Assembly: GCA_020086605.1 (NCBI GenBank)
Contig: JACBWW010000008.1
Location: 26,611,441 to 26,675,440 of the forward strand
Origin: Lanius collurio
Lineage: Eukaryota > Chordata > Aves > Passeriformes > Laniidae
DNA length: 64,000 nucleotides
Direction: 5' to 3'
Shown: positions 11,628-23,500 of the stretch, in pieces
How the letters are laid out: each line of letters begins with the position of its first letter
Numbering within the stretch: position 1 is the stretch's first letter
Notes under the pieces: generated by a model
Told to the model about the DNA's origin: nothing
The model's database searches: none
What the model saw: the letters and a program-made list of their open reading frames with translations, nothing else
Made by a program: the position numbers and the translations under genes

Positions 11628-12470
11628 ATAGAATCACATAATTGTTAGGGTTGGAAGGAATCTCTGGAGATCATCCAGTCAAAAACCTCTGGCCAAGGCA
11701 AGGGCACCTGGAGCATGGGGGGCATAGGAACATGTCCAGATGGGGTTTGAATGTCTCCAGAGAGAGAGACCCCACCAGCTCCCTGGGCAGCTGTTCCAGT
11801 GCTCTGCCACCCTCTACATAAAAAAGTTCTTCCACCTGTTAATGTAGGACTTTCTGTGTTTTGGTTTATGGCCACTGCTCTTTGTCCTGTTGCTGGGTGC
11901 CACTGAAAAAAGTCTGGTACTATCCCCTTGGCAATGACTTCGAGATATTTATATGCATCTATGAAGCCCATTCTCAGTCTGCTCTTCTCCAGACTAAACA
12001 GGCCCAGCCCCCACAGTCTTTCCTTGTAACAGAGATGCTCCAGACCCTTAATCATCTTTGTGGCTTTTGCTGGACCCTCTCCAGTAGCTCCTTGCTTTTC
12101 TTACACTGAGGAACCCAGAACTGAATGCAGCACTCCAGATGTGGCCTCACCAGGGCTGAGGAGAGGTAGAAGGATCACCTCCCTCAGGCCAGACTCTTCC
12201 CAATGCACCCCAGGAGTCCATCGGCTCTCCTGGCTGCCAGGGAACAGTGTCAGGTCATGGGCAACCTGTCACCCACCAAAACTGCCAGGTCCTCAGCAGA
12301 GCTGCTCTGCAGCAGGTCAGACCCCAGCCTGTGCTGGTGCTTGGGGTTATTCCTCCCCAGGTGCAGGACTCTACACTTGCCCTTTTTGAGCCTCATCCTC
12401 CCTGCCTAACTCTCCCCCATATCAAGGTCCTTGATGAATGGCAGCACAGCCTTCAAGTGGATTGGCCATC
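11628..12470 (-). repeat. CR1 LINE, about 840 bp, antisense to the gene
   Basis: Starts at the CR1 3' end (atagaatcacataattgtta, then gggttggaaggaatctctgg) and runs through the standard antisense CR1 landmarks: 'ctccagagagagagacccca', 'tgggcagctgttccagtgct', 'cttctccagactaaacaggc', 'cactccagatgtggcctcac' and 'ccaggtgcaggactctacac'. It therefore covers the 3' UTR and the end of the reverse-transcriptase ORF of a 5'-truncated element. The open frames on both strands in this stretch belong to it and are decayed. Confidence 0.93.
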
Positions 12471-14197
12471 CCCTGTTGCCCTGATTTTTAGAAATCTTTT
12501 AGCCTTCTGATGTTTTCATTCTAGTTGCAAGCTTTTCCACACTTTGTTCTGTAAACATCTCAGTTGTTTTGCATTCCTTCGTAGAGGTGGAGAAAGTTGA
12601 TGGATTGGTAACTTGTCCAGTGTCATTGGAGAGGTGGCCCTTTCACCCTCCAATCCACTGTCACTTTTGTAAAACTATAAGTAGTGGAGTCAGAAAATAA
12701 ACTTCTCTCTTTTGCTCACCTTCTGCTGATGTGTTCACGCCTGTGTGCTCTCGTGTCCTACAGCGACAACCCCCCACAACAGTTCTGTAACATCAGCAAA
12801 CTTGCTAGCAATGTATTTTTTTTTAATGAAAAAATACGACAGTTACAGTAGGGAATATCAGGATTAAACTTTCAGTTTCATTTGCCAACAGTATTTTTCA
12901 GCATGTTAATTGGTTTTTCAGTTATTTTCAGTTCTGAATTGGTTTCCTAAATTTCAGCTACTGTTTCCATTTCATCTAAAAAATATACCATTGAAGATGA
13001 CTTAGAGCAGGAAGACTTCCAGTAAAATTTGTGTTGAAAATATAGTTGATAGAGATATTTTTGGAAGAAATCCCAGTAAAGCCATGACAAATGCTAACGT
13101 CCTAACACTTAGGCCAAACCCAAACTCATGAAACATTTTTTGCAGTCATCTGTCATTGAAATGAAGATTGCAGACCTCTGTCACTCAGGGTGTACTACTG
13201 CAGGGTACAGCATTCATTCTGTTCATGTCCTCTCTGTGATACTGCAACAGAACTGGTAGTTCTGCATGTGCATTTGTTACAGAAGGTCTGTTTTCCAAGG
13301 ACATTGAGAATAGTGAGTCAAATGCTTCCTGCACACTGGAAGGCAGGGCTGTGCTCTGTCTGTGCTGTATTTCAGATAGAACTGTTCAGAACTGTACAGA
13401 CAAACCTCTTCTATTTAAAACGCTGTGCTGCTGAGCCTGATGTATTTCATCTGGGAGATAATTTGCAAAATCCTTCAAAGGAAATCTACTTTTTTCTGTG
13501 TCTTGAAAACTTTTTGACTGTTTTCACCCATTTTCTCAGCAGAATTTCAGCATTGATTTCCATGACCTTGGAGGCCCTTAATGTTTTCACTTTAATTCTT
13601 ACATTCCGCTAACAGCATTTGAAGTGTTTTCTTGCTGCTAAACTCTTAACTTAAAGTAAAACTGGCTTCCTCAGATAGACAGGCTCTCCTGGTAACACTC
13701 AAATAAGCAAGGAGTTGGCCAAATCCTGTGCCGATTCTTCATCTAACATCATTGTATGACTGAGGGTGGGTGGCTCTCACGGGCACACGGATTCCAGTTT
13801 TGTGCAGCCAGCATTACCTGAAATACCTGTGAGTTTTCTTCCCATCTCAGTTTCAAATATTCTTTCATCTTCTATCAGTAGTTAAAGGTGTCCTGGGCAA
13901 AATACCTGCAAATAAGGCCATGAAACAGAGCTGTTTCTGAGAGATGCAGCAGTTTGAGCCTTCCTTGTATGTGTTTGTCCAAACAAACCAAGACTTAAAA
14001 ACAAACCTATAGCCTCTTGTGAACCCCCCACAAAAATGAGCTGGTGTTTCAGGGCTCTGGAGACTTACTCACAATGTCCTCCATATGTACACCAACCTTT
14101 GTGAGTGTATTCCCTTACTTTCTGTATTAACTTGTGCAACCCAATTTCAAGGGCTTTTCGCATTGTTACTGCATTGTCTTGCTGCCAAGAAGGCTTT

Positions 14198-14203
14198 GGC
14201 ATT
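14198..14203. repeat. Target-site duplication, left copy (GGCATT)
   Basis: Identical to 15049-15054 and directly abutting the TG end of the solo LTR. Confidence 0.88.
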
Positions 14204-15048
14204 TGTAGTGGGTTAATGCTGCCTGGACACCAGGTGCTCACCAAAGCTACCCTGTTCCTCCCTTCCTCAGCCAGATAAGGGAGAGAGAATGTAACAAAAG
14301 GCTCGTGGGTCAAGATAAGGGCATGGAGAGATCACTCACTGATTGCCATCATGGGCAAGACAGACTGGACTTGGGGAAATGAGTTTCATTTATTAGAAAT
14401 TAAATCAGAGTAGAGGAGTCATGGGAGACAGTATTCCTTGAACCTCTTCAACATGTGTCCTTCCCATGGGCTGCAGTTCTTGCTGAACTGCTCCAGTGTG
14501 GATCCCTCCCACAGGCTGCAGTTCTTCAGGGAGAGGCTGCTCCAGCATGGGTCCCTGATCCATGGGTCCTCCCTACCAGGAGTCTGCTCCAGCATGGGCT
14601 TCCCATGGGGTGACAGCCTCCTTCAGGCATCCACCTGCTGTGGTGTGGGGTTCTCCAGGGGCTGCACGTGAATCTCTGCTCCCCCATGGACCTCCAAGGG
14701 CTGCAGGGGCACAGCTGCCTCACCATGGGCTGCACCAGGGGCTGCAGGGGAATCTGCTGCTGCACCTGGAGCAGCTCCTGCCCCTCCTCCCTCACTGACC
14801 TTGTGTCTGCAGAGCTGTTCCTCTCACACACTCTCACTCCTCTCTTCCAGTTGCAGTTGTGCAGATTTTTCCCTTTCTTAAATACATTATGCCAAAGGTG
14901 CTGCCACTATCATTAGTGGTTTGGTCTTTACCAGCAGCAGGTCCTTCTTGGATCCCTCTGGCATTGGCTCTGTCAGTCATGGGAGGAGCTTCTGGTGGCT
15001 ACCAAAACCCGGCCATGCAAAACCAGTACAGCTCTTGTTTTAGTATCA
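14204..15048 (-). mobile_element. Solo LTR of an avian endogenous retrovirus, with 6-bp target-site duplication
   Basis: Begins TGTAGTGGGTT and ends ...TAGTATCA on the + strand, so the ends are TG...CA. It is flanked by identical GGCATT at 14198-14203 and 15049-15054. On the - strand there is a TATA-like TATTTAAG (14877-14884) and, about 480 bp further on, an AATAAA signal (14389-14394), which sets the orientation as opposite to ADAMTS12. The middle is made of degenerate units with 'ggctgcag' and 'ctccagcatggg'. No gag, pol or env sequence adjoins it, so it is a solo LTR left by recombination. A 6-bp duplication is typical of class II (ERVK/beta-like) elements; similar LTRs are common in birds, the exact family name being uncertain. 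Confidence 0.9.
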
Positions 15049-15054
15049 GGCATT
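15049..15054. repeat. Target-site duplication, right copy (GGCATT)
   Basis: Identical to 14198-14203 and directly abutting the CA end of the solo LTR. Confidence 0.88.
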
Positions 15055-16789
15055 TTTCATCTTCTCATGCTGCACTTGGGATATAAAGGGAAAAGAAAAC
15101 ATAATGAAGCTTTCCCAAACCCTGAGTGCACAAAAAGTTTTTGTGTGAAAGTGTCTAGCTGAGAAGTTGAATTCCTGAATTCTATGACAATTTAGACATT
15201 CTGTGTTGCTTCATCCCCCTGGAAAAAACAGTAGATTATCTGGATGGTCACAATTCTCTACCCTGACTTAAATTTCATCACTTACATAAAGCAGTTATAG
15301 TGAATGTCACATAACTAAGGAATCTTTTCTGTTGTGTGAATTGTAACTTCACAAGAGAACAAAGACTTCTGTGAATAGCTTATGATTTAGTGCAACAAGC
15401 ATTTTTAACGAGCACTTTCACAGAAAAGCAGTAAGTGACATCTTGCTGTTACTTAGCCTACCTATGTTTGAAGTTTCAGTTGAGAATTTTCTGGTTTAAA
15501 TGACTTTGTTCCTGTTGGGGAACTTGCATACTCCTGTTATAGAATTGCTCTGGACCTCAGACACCCATGTGCTCAAGTTGGAGCATCAGAGTACCCCTGG
15601 GAATCTTAAAATGATGGAGACTTCCAAGTTCAAGGGTGATAAACTATCCAGCTGCCTGAGCAGGATATTTTCTGAATTTTTCTCATGACCCAGGCCCTAT
15701 TTTGACACTTTGGTCCAACTTCAGTGCTCATCCACTTCTTACTCCATCAGACTGACCCCATGTTTATTTCTTTTCATACCATTTGACAAATTCCATTCGT
15801 ATGAATCTGATAGCTCATCAGGGCTTAACTTCCATCTGTAAGTCCTACATTAAAGAATATAATTACCTTTATTTTCTCTATCAGTGCCAGGATCATTTAG
15901 TGTACTGCCAGATAGGGGTTGTGTTGTTAAAAAATATTTTAAATTCTATATTTCTTCCAAAGTATTTGTCTGTATCAAATAAGATATGTTCTGATACAGT
16001 CACAGGGGCTCAGCATACAGCATGAATTAATGTTTTTGCTGCCCCTCTTTCAAAATTAAACTTCCTTTTGGTGCTCCAGGCTTGGTTAAAGGGATAAGTA
16101 GCTTCAACTCAGCTTTTTTTCCTATTTTGTCTGTTTGGTAATTGTCTTTCCTAATTTTCTTTGTTTGGGATTTACTCAGTCAGTTCTGAGTTGTCACAGA
16201 GATGAGGGGTTGAAGAGAAGAGGCCTACCTCTTTTCTTCCTTGTGAAGTTAGGAAAGATATTGAAGCCTTATCTTCTTCTGACAGACACGTTAATCACAT
16301 CCTTCTTAGTCAGGTTAAGCTGGATCTGTCCTGCATGTGAACTCATGGGAGTCTGCTGTGAGGTAAACAAATTTAAATTGGGAAGGAAATATGTTCCTTT
16401 CTACTTATCTTCATGTTTTTCTGTTTACACTTGGTGAATTTGAACTTTTTAATAATATAGACAGGGGAAAAGAATCACATGCTGCCCAAATTTTAGGATT
16501 TTTAGTCAGCTTTGCTGGTTTGCTTCCTCAGTCCCATTCTGATTACAGATAAGTCACTGGGGCATTATGGGAGCTCTGTGGCTTGGAATTCCACTACATC
16601 TGTGTTTCTTCTGTATATTAGGGGATTGATAATGTCTCTGGTCAAATCAGCAGCAGGTGTAAGATGTAGACACTACATGAAAAAAAAATTGTAATTTTTC
16701 TAGGCAGCTGAGTGTTGGTGGTGCCTCAGCTAAAATCTTATGTCCAGCTAGGAGCAAGGCACTGGCAGAAGGATGCAGCCAAACAGAAG

Positions 16790-17122
16790 GAGGTTTACAG
16801 GAGAGCAACATAGAAGTCAAAATGTCACTGAGAGGGACTTTCTACAAGGGCTAGTAGAGATAGGACAGAGGGAATGGCTTTAAACTGCCATGAGGCAGAT
16901 TTAGATTAGATAAAAGGAGGAAAATCTTCACTGTGAGAGTGGTGAGACCCTGGCACAGGTTGCCCAGAGAGGCTGTGGCTGCCCCATCCCTGGAAGTGCT
17001 CAAGACCAAGTTGGATGGGGCTTTCAGCACTGTGATCTAATGGAAGATGTCCCTGCCCATGCCAGGGGGGTAGAATGATCCTTAAGATTTCTTCCAATCC
17101 AAAACATTCTATGATTCTGTGA
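16790..17122 (+). repeat. CR1 LINE 3' fragment, sense
   Basis: Contains 'gagagggactttctacaagg', 'ctggcacaggttgcccagag', 'tggaagtgctcaagaccaag' and ends 'attctatgattctgtgattt', the CR1 3' untranslated region and its terminal short repeats. Left border approximate. Confidence 0.92.
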
Positions 17123-18029
17123 TTTGAAAAACACAGATTGAGAAAAGCAGGTTTGGCTCTAGAACAGAAGGAAAGGAGTGAGTTAAATGCCAGCTACTGA
17201 AGGGAACATTTAAAGGAATGTTTAGCACAGGTGCTCCTGAGCTGGTAGAGATATACAGTCATTACTGAATGCTCACAGATTGGATCTAGTATTTCATACA
17301 TATACTGGATGGCAGAAATTTGTGTATATTTTGGCCTAAAAGTTAAAAAGATGACAGCCTTTTTGTTAAAGTCTCATCAGGAATTAATCGAATTTACTGA
17401 AGTAACTGAAACTGAATCAGGTCCTTTAATGAGCTTTTTCTTCTGAGCAACCTGAGTGTTCCTATTCATCTGAGTTAAGTCTATTTAGATTTTCATGTCT
17501 GAAATAAGAAAAAAGGCTGAACTAAATGCCAGTCTTCCACCATTTTAGGAAATGTATTTGTTTTCCTTGTCTATGAGTTTGGTATCTGTTCTGTGTTTAA
17601 AATAGTAGACTTCTGGAGGACATTGGTTGATTCTGATACAGTTGATTTATGGTCCTAGAAAAAGAGAGCCAAGCTCCCTGAAGTCAACCATAATAAATAA
17701 TAATGATAGATGGATAAATAAATAATTTTAGATAGTGAATGCCAAATACAGTGCTAGTATAATTTCCTCAGTGGTGGCCTAACCAGCCTTCCCGCAGATA
17801 AAAAATCAAATAAATATCAGATAGGACTGAGTTTTGGGTGAAGAGATAAAATACCCTATCATTTCTAGAGGCACTCCATAGAAAAAATGTAAAAAGAAAA
17901 GTAGTAAAATCTTGTTGATAGGATCTAATTTTAGATCAGTTAACACAATCAGGAGAAACGGGAAAGCTTTCATACATAGAAAGCATCAGCAAGTCTGAAA
18001 GTTTATGTGGTTTGTGTTTGGTTTTTTGG

Positions 18030-18057
18030 TTTTTTTTTTTTTTTTTTTTTTTTTTTT
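18030..18057. repeat. Poly-T run, 28 bases
   Basis: Uninterrupted T run after a GT-rich lead (ggttttttgg). Confidence 0.97.
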
Positions 18058-20459
18058 GACTTAGCAAGGGAGTTATTTTTCTTTACAAACTGATTCTTAG
18101 TTATATATTTACAGCATTATAGTTATGCCATGAGTATATCAGCATTGTCTGCTTTTTCTTGTTCAGTTATTTCTGAATTTCTTGTTATGTCAACACACAA
18201 CTAGGAGGAGGTACAGATATCAAACTTTGGTTCTACATATTTCATTAGAAACAGTGCAAAAGCTGAAATGGCTTTCTGGAAAATCTGTGTCTATCAGGGC
18301 AATTCTGAGCAGGTAACAGAGTACATGGAATTGTAGGAGTCTCCTTGTCATAAGGGTATTGTGCTTTGTGTACAAAACTGCTGCATTGAGAATGTAGGCA
18401 AGGTGAAGCAAAATTTAGAGCACTAAAGTAATCACATGGCCAGAAAAAGAGTTCTGCAGACAGATGTAAAATCACTTATATCACTTATCATGACAGCTCT
18501 TACCACAAAACAACTGATGGATGTTATGGCTGCCAGCTTCCACAGAGGGACTGAGGGCTGGTGAGGATTACAAACTTTATGTTCCTGCCTGAAAATCCTT
18601 TGCAGCTCCATCTCCATTGATATTCTTGAGCACAACTCACATCACCTTGAATTCCACCAGTTGTATAACCATGGTCCATACAAGTCCTCTGGGTCTCATC
18701 ACTGTTACACTTTATGAAGGTATTTTTGTTTGAGAAGCCAGAAGCACAACATTGGTGACAGACCTAGGATGCCATTTTACCTCAACTGACAAGAGGGGAA
18801 AAAAGCGCCCTCGTTTAGGTTTTGAATTGCCTTTACTGTTCTTTGGTTTTTATTATTATTTGTTTTTGTTCCCAGTTCTGCAGCATTTCTGTTTACACGA
18901 ATGAGATTCACAGCACCAAGGCTGTGCAGGATTCAGTTCTTAAGCTGCAAGAACTTTGAGGGGAGGAGCTGCAGTCACCTTTGTGCATTGTGTGTTGTTG
19001 TGTACAAACCAGAGTAACGAGAGCAAATTTTCCTTCTTCAAAAGGATAAATCCTTTCATCAGAAATTAATTAGTTCGTTTGCATTACCAGAAGTTTACAT
19101 TTCTCTTGTTACCAAAAGTTTCTTTAAACACTGTTCTTTCTTTGACACAAACAAAGCCAACGAAGGACGAAGAGAAGATAAAAATAAATTCATCAGCTAG
19201 GACGTGGAAGGCTTATAGTTACCCTGCATCCCTCTGAGACCAAGGGAGTGGCTTCTGTCAATGCTGTCAGGCACAGGATAAAATTTCCACTCAGCATCAG
19301 CACCTCTGCAGCACAGAGGGAGACAGTGTTAAAATGATTCAGTAATGGTGCCTTGAAGTCCCTACTGACTGGTGGGTTTAAGGCCCACTGCTTTTCTCAG
19401 CAAAGCATTTCAGGTTGCTGAGCATGAACAAATTTTTTTAATGCTGGGAGAGATTGGGATCTTTGAATAGATCAAAACCTGAAGACAGGTCCACTGTTGC
19501 TGTCCTTTATCAATATGATAGTGGACAATTTTTAATTCAGTCAGATATTTCTGGTTCTGCTGGAGAGTTTCTAGAGAGTGATACCAAGGCAGGGATTATA
19601 TCTGTCTTTGCTTTGACCCTCATTGCAGTTCTAACTCATCTTCCATGCATAAAGTTTATTTATCAGACTTGTGTCCTTTGTCTCTCTGATGTCTCAGTTT
19701 CAAAATTTCCCGTTCCCAAAGGCCAGTGTCTGTGAGGCTCTTTGTACCCCATAGATGGAATAGACTAAGGCCCTGATCCATCCAAGAAAATCTTGTTTTA
19801 GAGGCCACTGGTTGCTCTTGCTGCAGCTTTTCTCTTCCCTGTTACTTTTGTGGGACATCTATCTGAGAATAGCCTGAGTCTGTCAGACTCGCAATATTAT
19901 CCCTATTTCATAAGTTGTCAAGCAGGAAAAAAAGAATGTTTGAAATTATTTATTAAGTGCCAACAGGTAGATGAAAATGATGAACTACACGGAAGATCAG
20001 AAGCAAGCAGCTGACTGCTCTCTGAGAGAGGCTGACAGCAGTGATGAAAAGCTTAAATTATCTCTGAAATTACTCAGTCACTAGCTGATGGAAAACCTTC
20101 TTGTCAGTGTTCTTGGCAATCCTAGCCCTTCACTAATGACAGCTGGATTTGCTGGTTTCCCATCCCTTTCTCTATCACAGCTGATGGCCTCGTTACTGCC
20201 TCACTCAGCAGTGGCTGCTGATGTAGCAGTGACAGAGAGCAGGCAGGTGTGAGGGGACCAGCCTCCAGCTGCTTCCTACAAATCCACAAGTGCTCCTTAT
20301 CAGGCCTGTCTCCCTCTGGCTCACTCAATTCCTCTTAAATCTGCCAGTTCTGCCAAACTCCAGTAAAAGTGAGCAAATGGTTCAGTAAAGACCCTGTGCA
20401 CTGCTCTTCAGTGTCCTGCTGGAGTATTGTCTGAGTGAGTGTCCTTGTTTTCCTTTCAG

Positions 20460-20593
20460 CAAACCCCTGTGAGCTCCACTGTCGCCCAATAGATGGCCAT
20501 TTTTCAGAGAAGATGCTTGATGCAGTCACTGATGGTACTCCTTGCTTTGAAGGAAGGCACAGCCGAGATATCTGTATTAATGGCATGTGTAAG
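20460..20593 (+). CDS. ADAMTS12: ADAMTS12 exon 8 of window: cysteine-rich domain
   Basis: Residues 325-369. Encodes [18 protein letters not shown], then [19 protein letters not shown] and ICINGMCK, typical of the ADAMTS cysteine-rich domain. The text [13 protein letters not shown] is what separates it from ADAMTS7 (which, as remembered, reads differently here). Acceptor cctttcag, donor aag|gtattg, phase 1 in and 0 out. Confidence 0.96.
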
Positions 20594-23500
20594 GTATTGG
20601 GTATGTTTGCATGTTTCTTTCTCTACAATTTAATTTTAAAAAGTTATGAGAAAATGCTTAACCTTTTTTTTGTTGTATCAAGGCCAAGTACTCCATTTTA
20701 TCACATTTTCATAGCAAGTTTATAGCAAAAGTTTTCCATAAACGTAAGAGTAAATTCCACCCTTTTTAATGAATCTGTTTGACTGCTGATTACTTTTGAT
20801 GCCTCATAAGTCCTCTGGGCTTTTCCCATTATTTTAAAACATCAGCTCAAGAAAATCTGTTTCTGATGAGATATTTTTATGAAGGACTTTAGCTTTAGGG
20901 TTGTAATTGGTGTCACCACTGTCTGTGGGTTTTTTTTATGAAAATGCAGTTCAACAATACACATGTATCAGTTCAGAGCTATCTTTTCACAGGATCAGAC
21001 TTTTTAGTTGAGGGCAGTAAAAATTATTCTAGTTTACAATATTGAATTGAATAATGTTGTACAATGAGGTAATGGGCAAGCACAGCATATATGGCTCAAT
21101 AATGTTTTGTGTGTTGAAGAGTATGACTATGGTCTCTGCATATTCTGTGTGTTGGTAGCAGATTTCCAGGATGACGTGTGTGTCTTTATGGCATTTGAAG
21201 GAGTGTTCTGTAAATTCTGTGACCTCCATGGTCTTAGCATTGCTTTCAGTCAATTTCTTGGAAATAAAATGAATACTTTCATTTTAGGGTATATATTTAC
21301 ATCTGTGGTTTATTTCTTCAAAGTGAAGGTTTGTGTCCTGTACCCCCTTGAAGCCTGAGAGCTTTTTTTGTTTTTAGCATCTTTGGAAACAAAAACAGGG
21401 CTTGGTGAGTTGTGGAAACTGCATTCACTTATCCAGTATAGGGGTTGTATGTCCCAAGCCTTTTAATCATATAAAAATAAAACTAGAAGGGGCTTCAAGA
21501 AGTTGTCTGTTTCATCCCTTTAAAATTATATTCCTTTTTTGTCATTTTTTTATATTCTTTTCTTAAAGACTGCCAGTGATGGAAACTTGACATTTTTAAT
21601 AAGTTATAGGCACACCCTCTTTTAAACTTTTTATTTTAGTAGAATGACAGTGCCTCAGAGAGCAGTAATAAAAAATGTGTTTTAACCTTTCCTTTTGAGT
21701 CTTGCATTTAAGAAAGGGAGTTACCAAGACCCTGCTCAAGTTCCCAGTGAAGAGATCCTGCTTAACTTTGCTGAGAGCCAGGATTGGCCTTTGAACTGTG
21801 ATGGTGGAAGACCTGACTTGGCTTTGAACAGTTCAAGCCAGAATGAATCATATTTTTATCATATTGAAACATATAGTAGATATTGCATTCCATAGCAGTG
21901 CTTTTGACCTCCACTTAGGGGAGACCAGTTACTAAACTCAGAATGGCTGTCCTTGTGAAATGTTCATTTTCTGATCTCCAGCCCAGCTGGACTGGGATCA
22001 CTATGATTAATTTTAGTTTCCATATGTTTACTGTATTGAAACCTTGTCTGTGACAGTTCAGATTTTTACCTATTTTAGAGATAGCAAAACTCAATTAATC
22101 TGAATTGAGAGATCAGAGGTGAAAGGGAAGCTAATCTAACTGCAGTTTGTAGAGCCTGGATATACTTCAGCACTAACAGTTCTGTGGACTTGGAGCATTT
22201 CTGAGAAATTTCCTCCCAGGTGCTAGTTTTGTCAGTGTTTCACATGGTGGCTGCTGCCTCCATCTCCTGGCAAACAGATTCAGTTGGAGTCAGTACCATG
22301 GAATTAACAAAATAGACATGCAAAATGAGACCAAATGATGAATAGGTAACCCTAATAGCTCACAGCATTGAAAGACAGCATGCTTTTAGCTTAAATAAGT
22401 ACCCAGAATAACACCTGAGGAGAAGCTTTTTCATGTATTTTCATCTAACTCATTAGTATTTGAGTCCAGCTAGCTAAACACAATAGTTACATTACAGGTC
22501 ATGGAGTATAAATCTGGAAATGTGTCTAATATAATTAGTCTGGTCCATCATTCTCATAGTTGGATTGCAACACGTTGCTAATGATATGGAAAAGGCATTC
22601 ATAAATGTTAGTCTATTAAAGCACTGTGTGGTCTTCAGAACTGTATCTCACAAGAGCACTTCACATTTGTCCTGAGTACTAAAATAACACTTTGCTTTGG
22701 TCTGAAATTGAGAAAAAAATTAAATTAGTAAGAGATTCGATCCACTGTCTGTATTGCTGACATGTGATGAGTGTGTAGCGTAGCTGTTTTTTATCAAGCA
22801 AGTTCGGAGTTTTCCTACTGGGTACTTCAAAACAAGATAGATCAAATAAAGAACTTCATCTTCTAAATTCATATGATTTCAGTCTGATTTTGCAGTTTGT
22901 CACGAATTTGTTCAGAGCAATCAGAGAAATTGGTCTTACTTGATGGCTAAATGTGGTTTGAGATGCTTCATTTTAGCTACCTGAGGTATACTGGGTGCTT
23001 TCCTAGCTGGCCTGACAAAGCCACAGTGTGCATCCTCAAGTGAGGAGTAAGTACCAGACAGACCTCTGAGTCACTTGCTCCTTTTAATTTGTCCAATATC
23101 TCCTACTTTTTTAGAAGTGCTGCCTATGCCTCAGTGCTGAAGGAAGGCTTACAGTGTGGTGGTGTTGGTAGCATGGTATTCCTTTAGAACTTGTCAGTTC
23201 AAGACAAGCTAAAAATGTTAACTCATTTGAAGACCTGGCCTATAAAGTAGCTGGGCTGACCTTACACAGAAGAAGAATTCTGTGTGGAGATCTGACAAGA
23301 TCTGCAGTAATTTAATGTCAAATCATCAAGCTGTACTATGACTAGTTTGTTTTTTAACTGTATTCCTCAGCACTCATTTTTCAGTTGTCACTTTTCCCCT
23401 TTTATTTAGAAAATCTTTAAAGCACATGGCCTGTCTTTCTGTGCTTAAATTATACATCTCAAATGCACTCTTAATTCTTATTAGATGAGTCAGTTGTTCC

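Larger units (their letters stand above)
10980..20459 (+). other. ADAMTS12 intron between exons 7 and 8 (longest, about 9.5 kb)
   Basis: Contains the long antisense CR1 (11628-12470), the solo LTR (14204-15048), a sense CR1 3' end (about 16790-17122) and a 28-base T run (18030-18057). The rest is unique-looking sequence with no further gene seen. Confidence 0.9.

Noticed and set aside
11645..12389. Open frames on both strands
   Set aside because: They lie wholly in the antisense CR1 element and are fragments of it or shadows.
14438..15086. Cluster of open frames rich in Gly, Ser, Pro and Cys
   Set aside because: Explained by the repetitive GC-rich core of the solo LTR, not by a gene.
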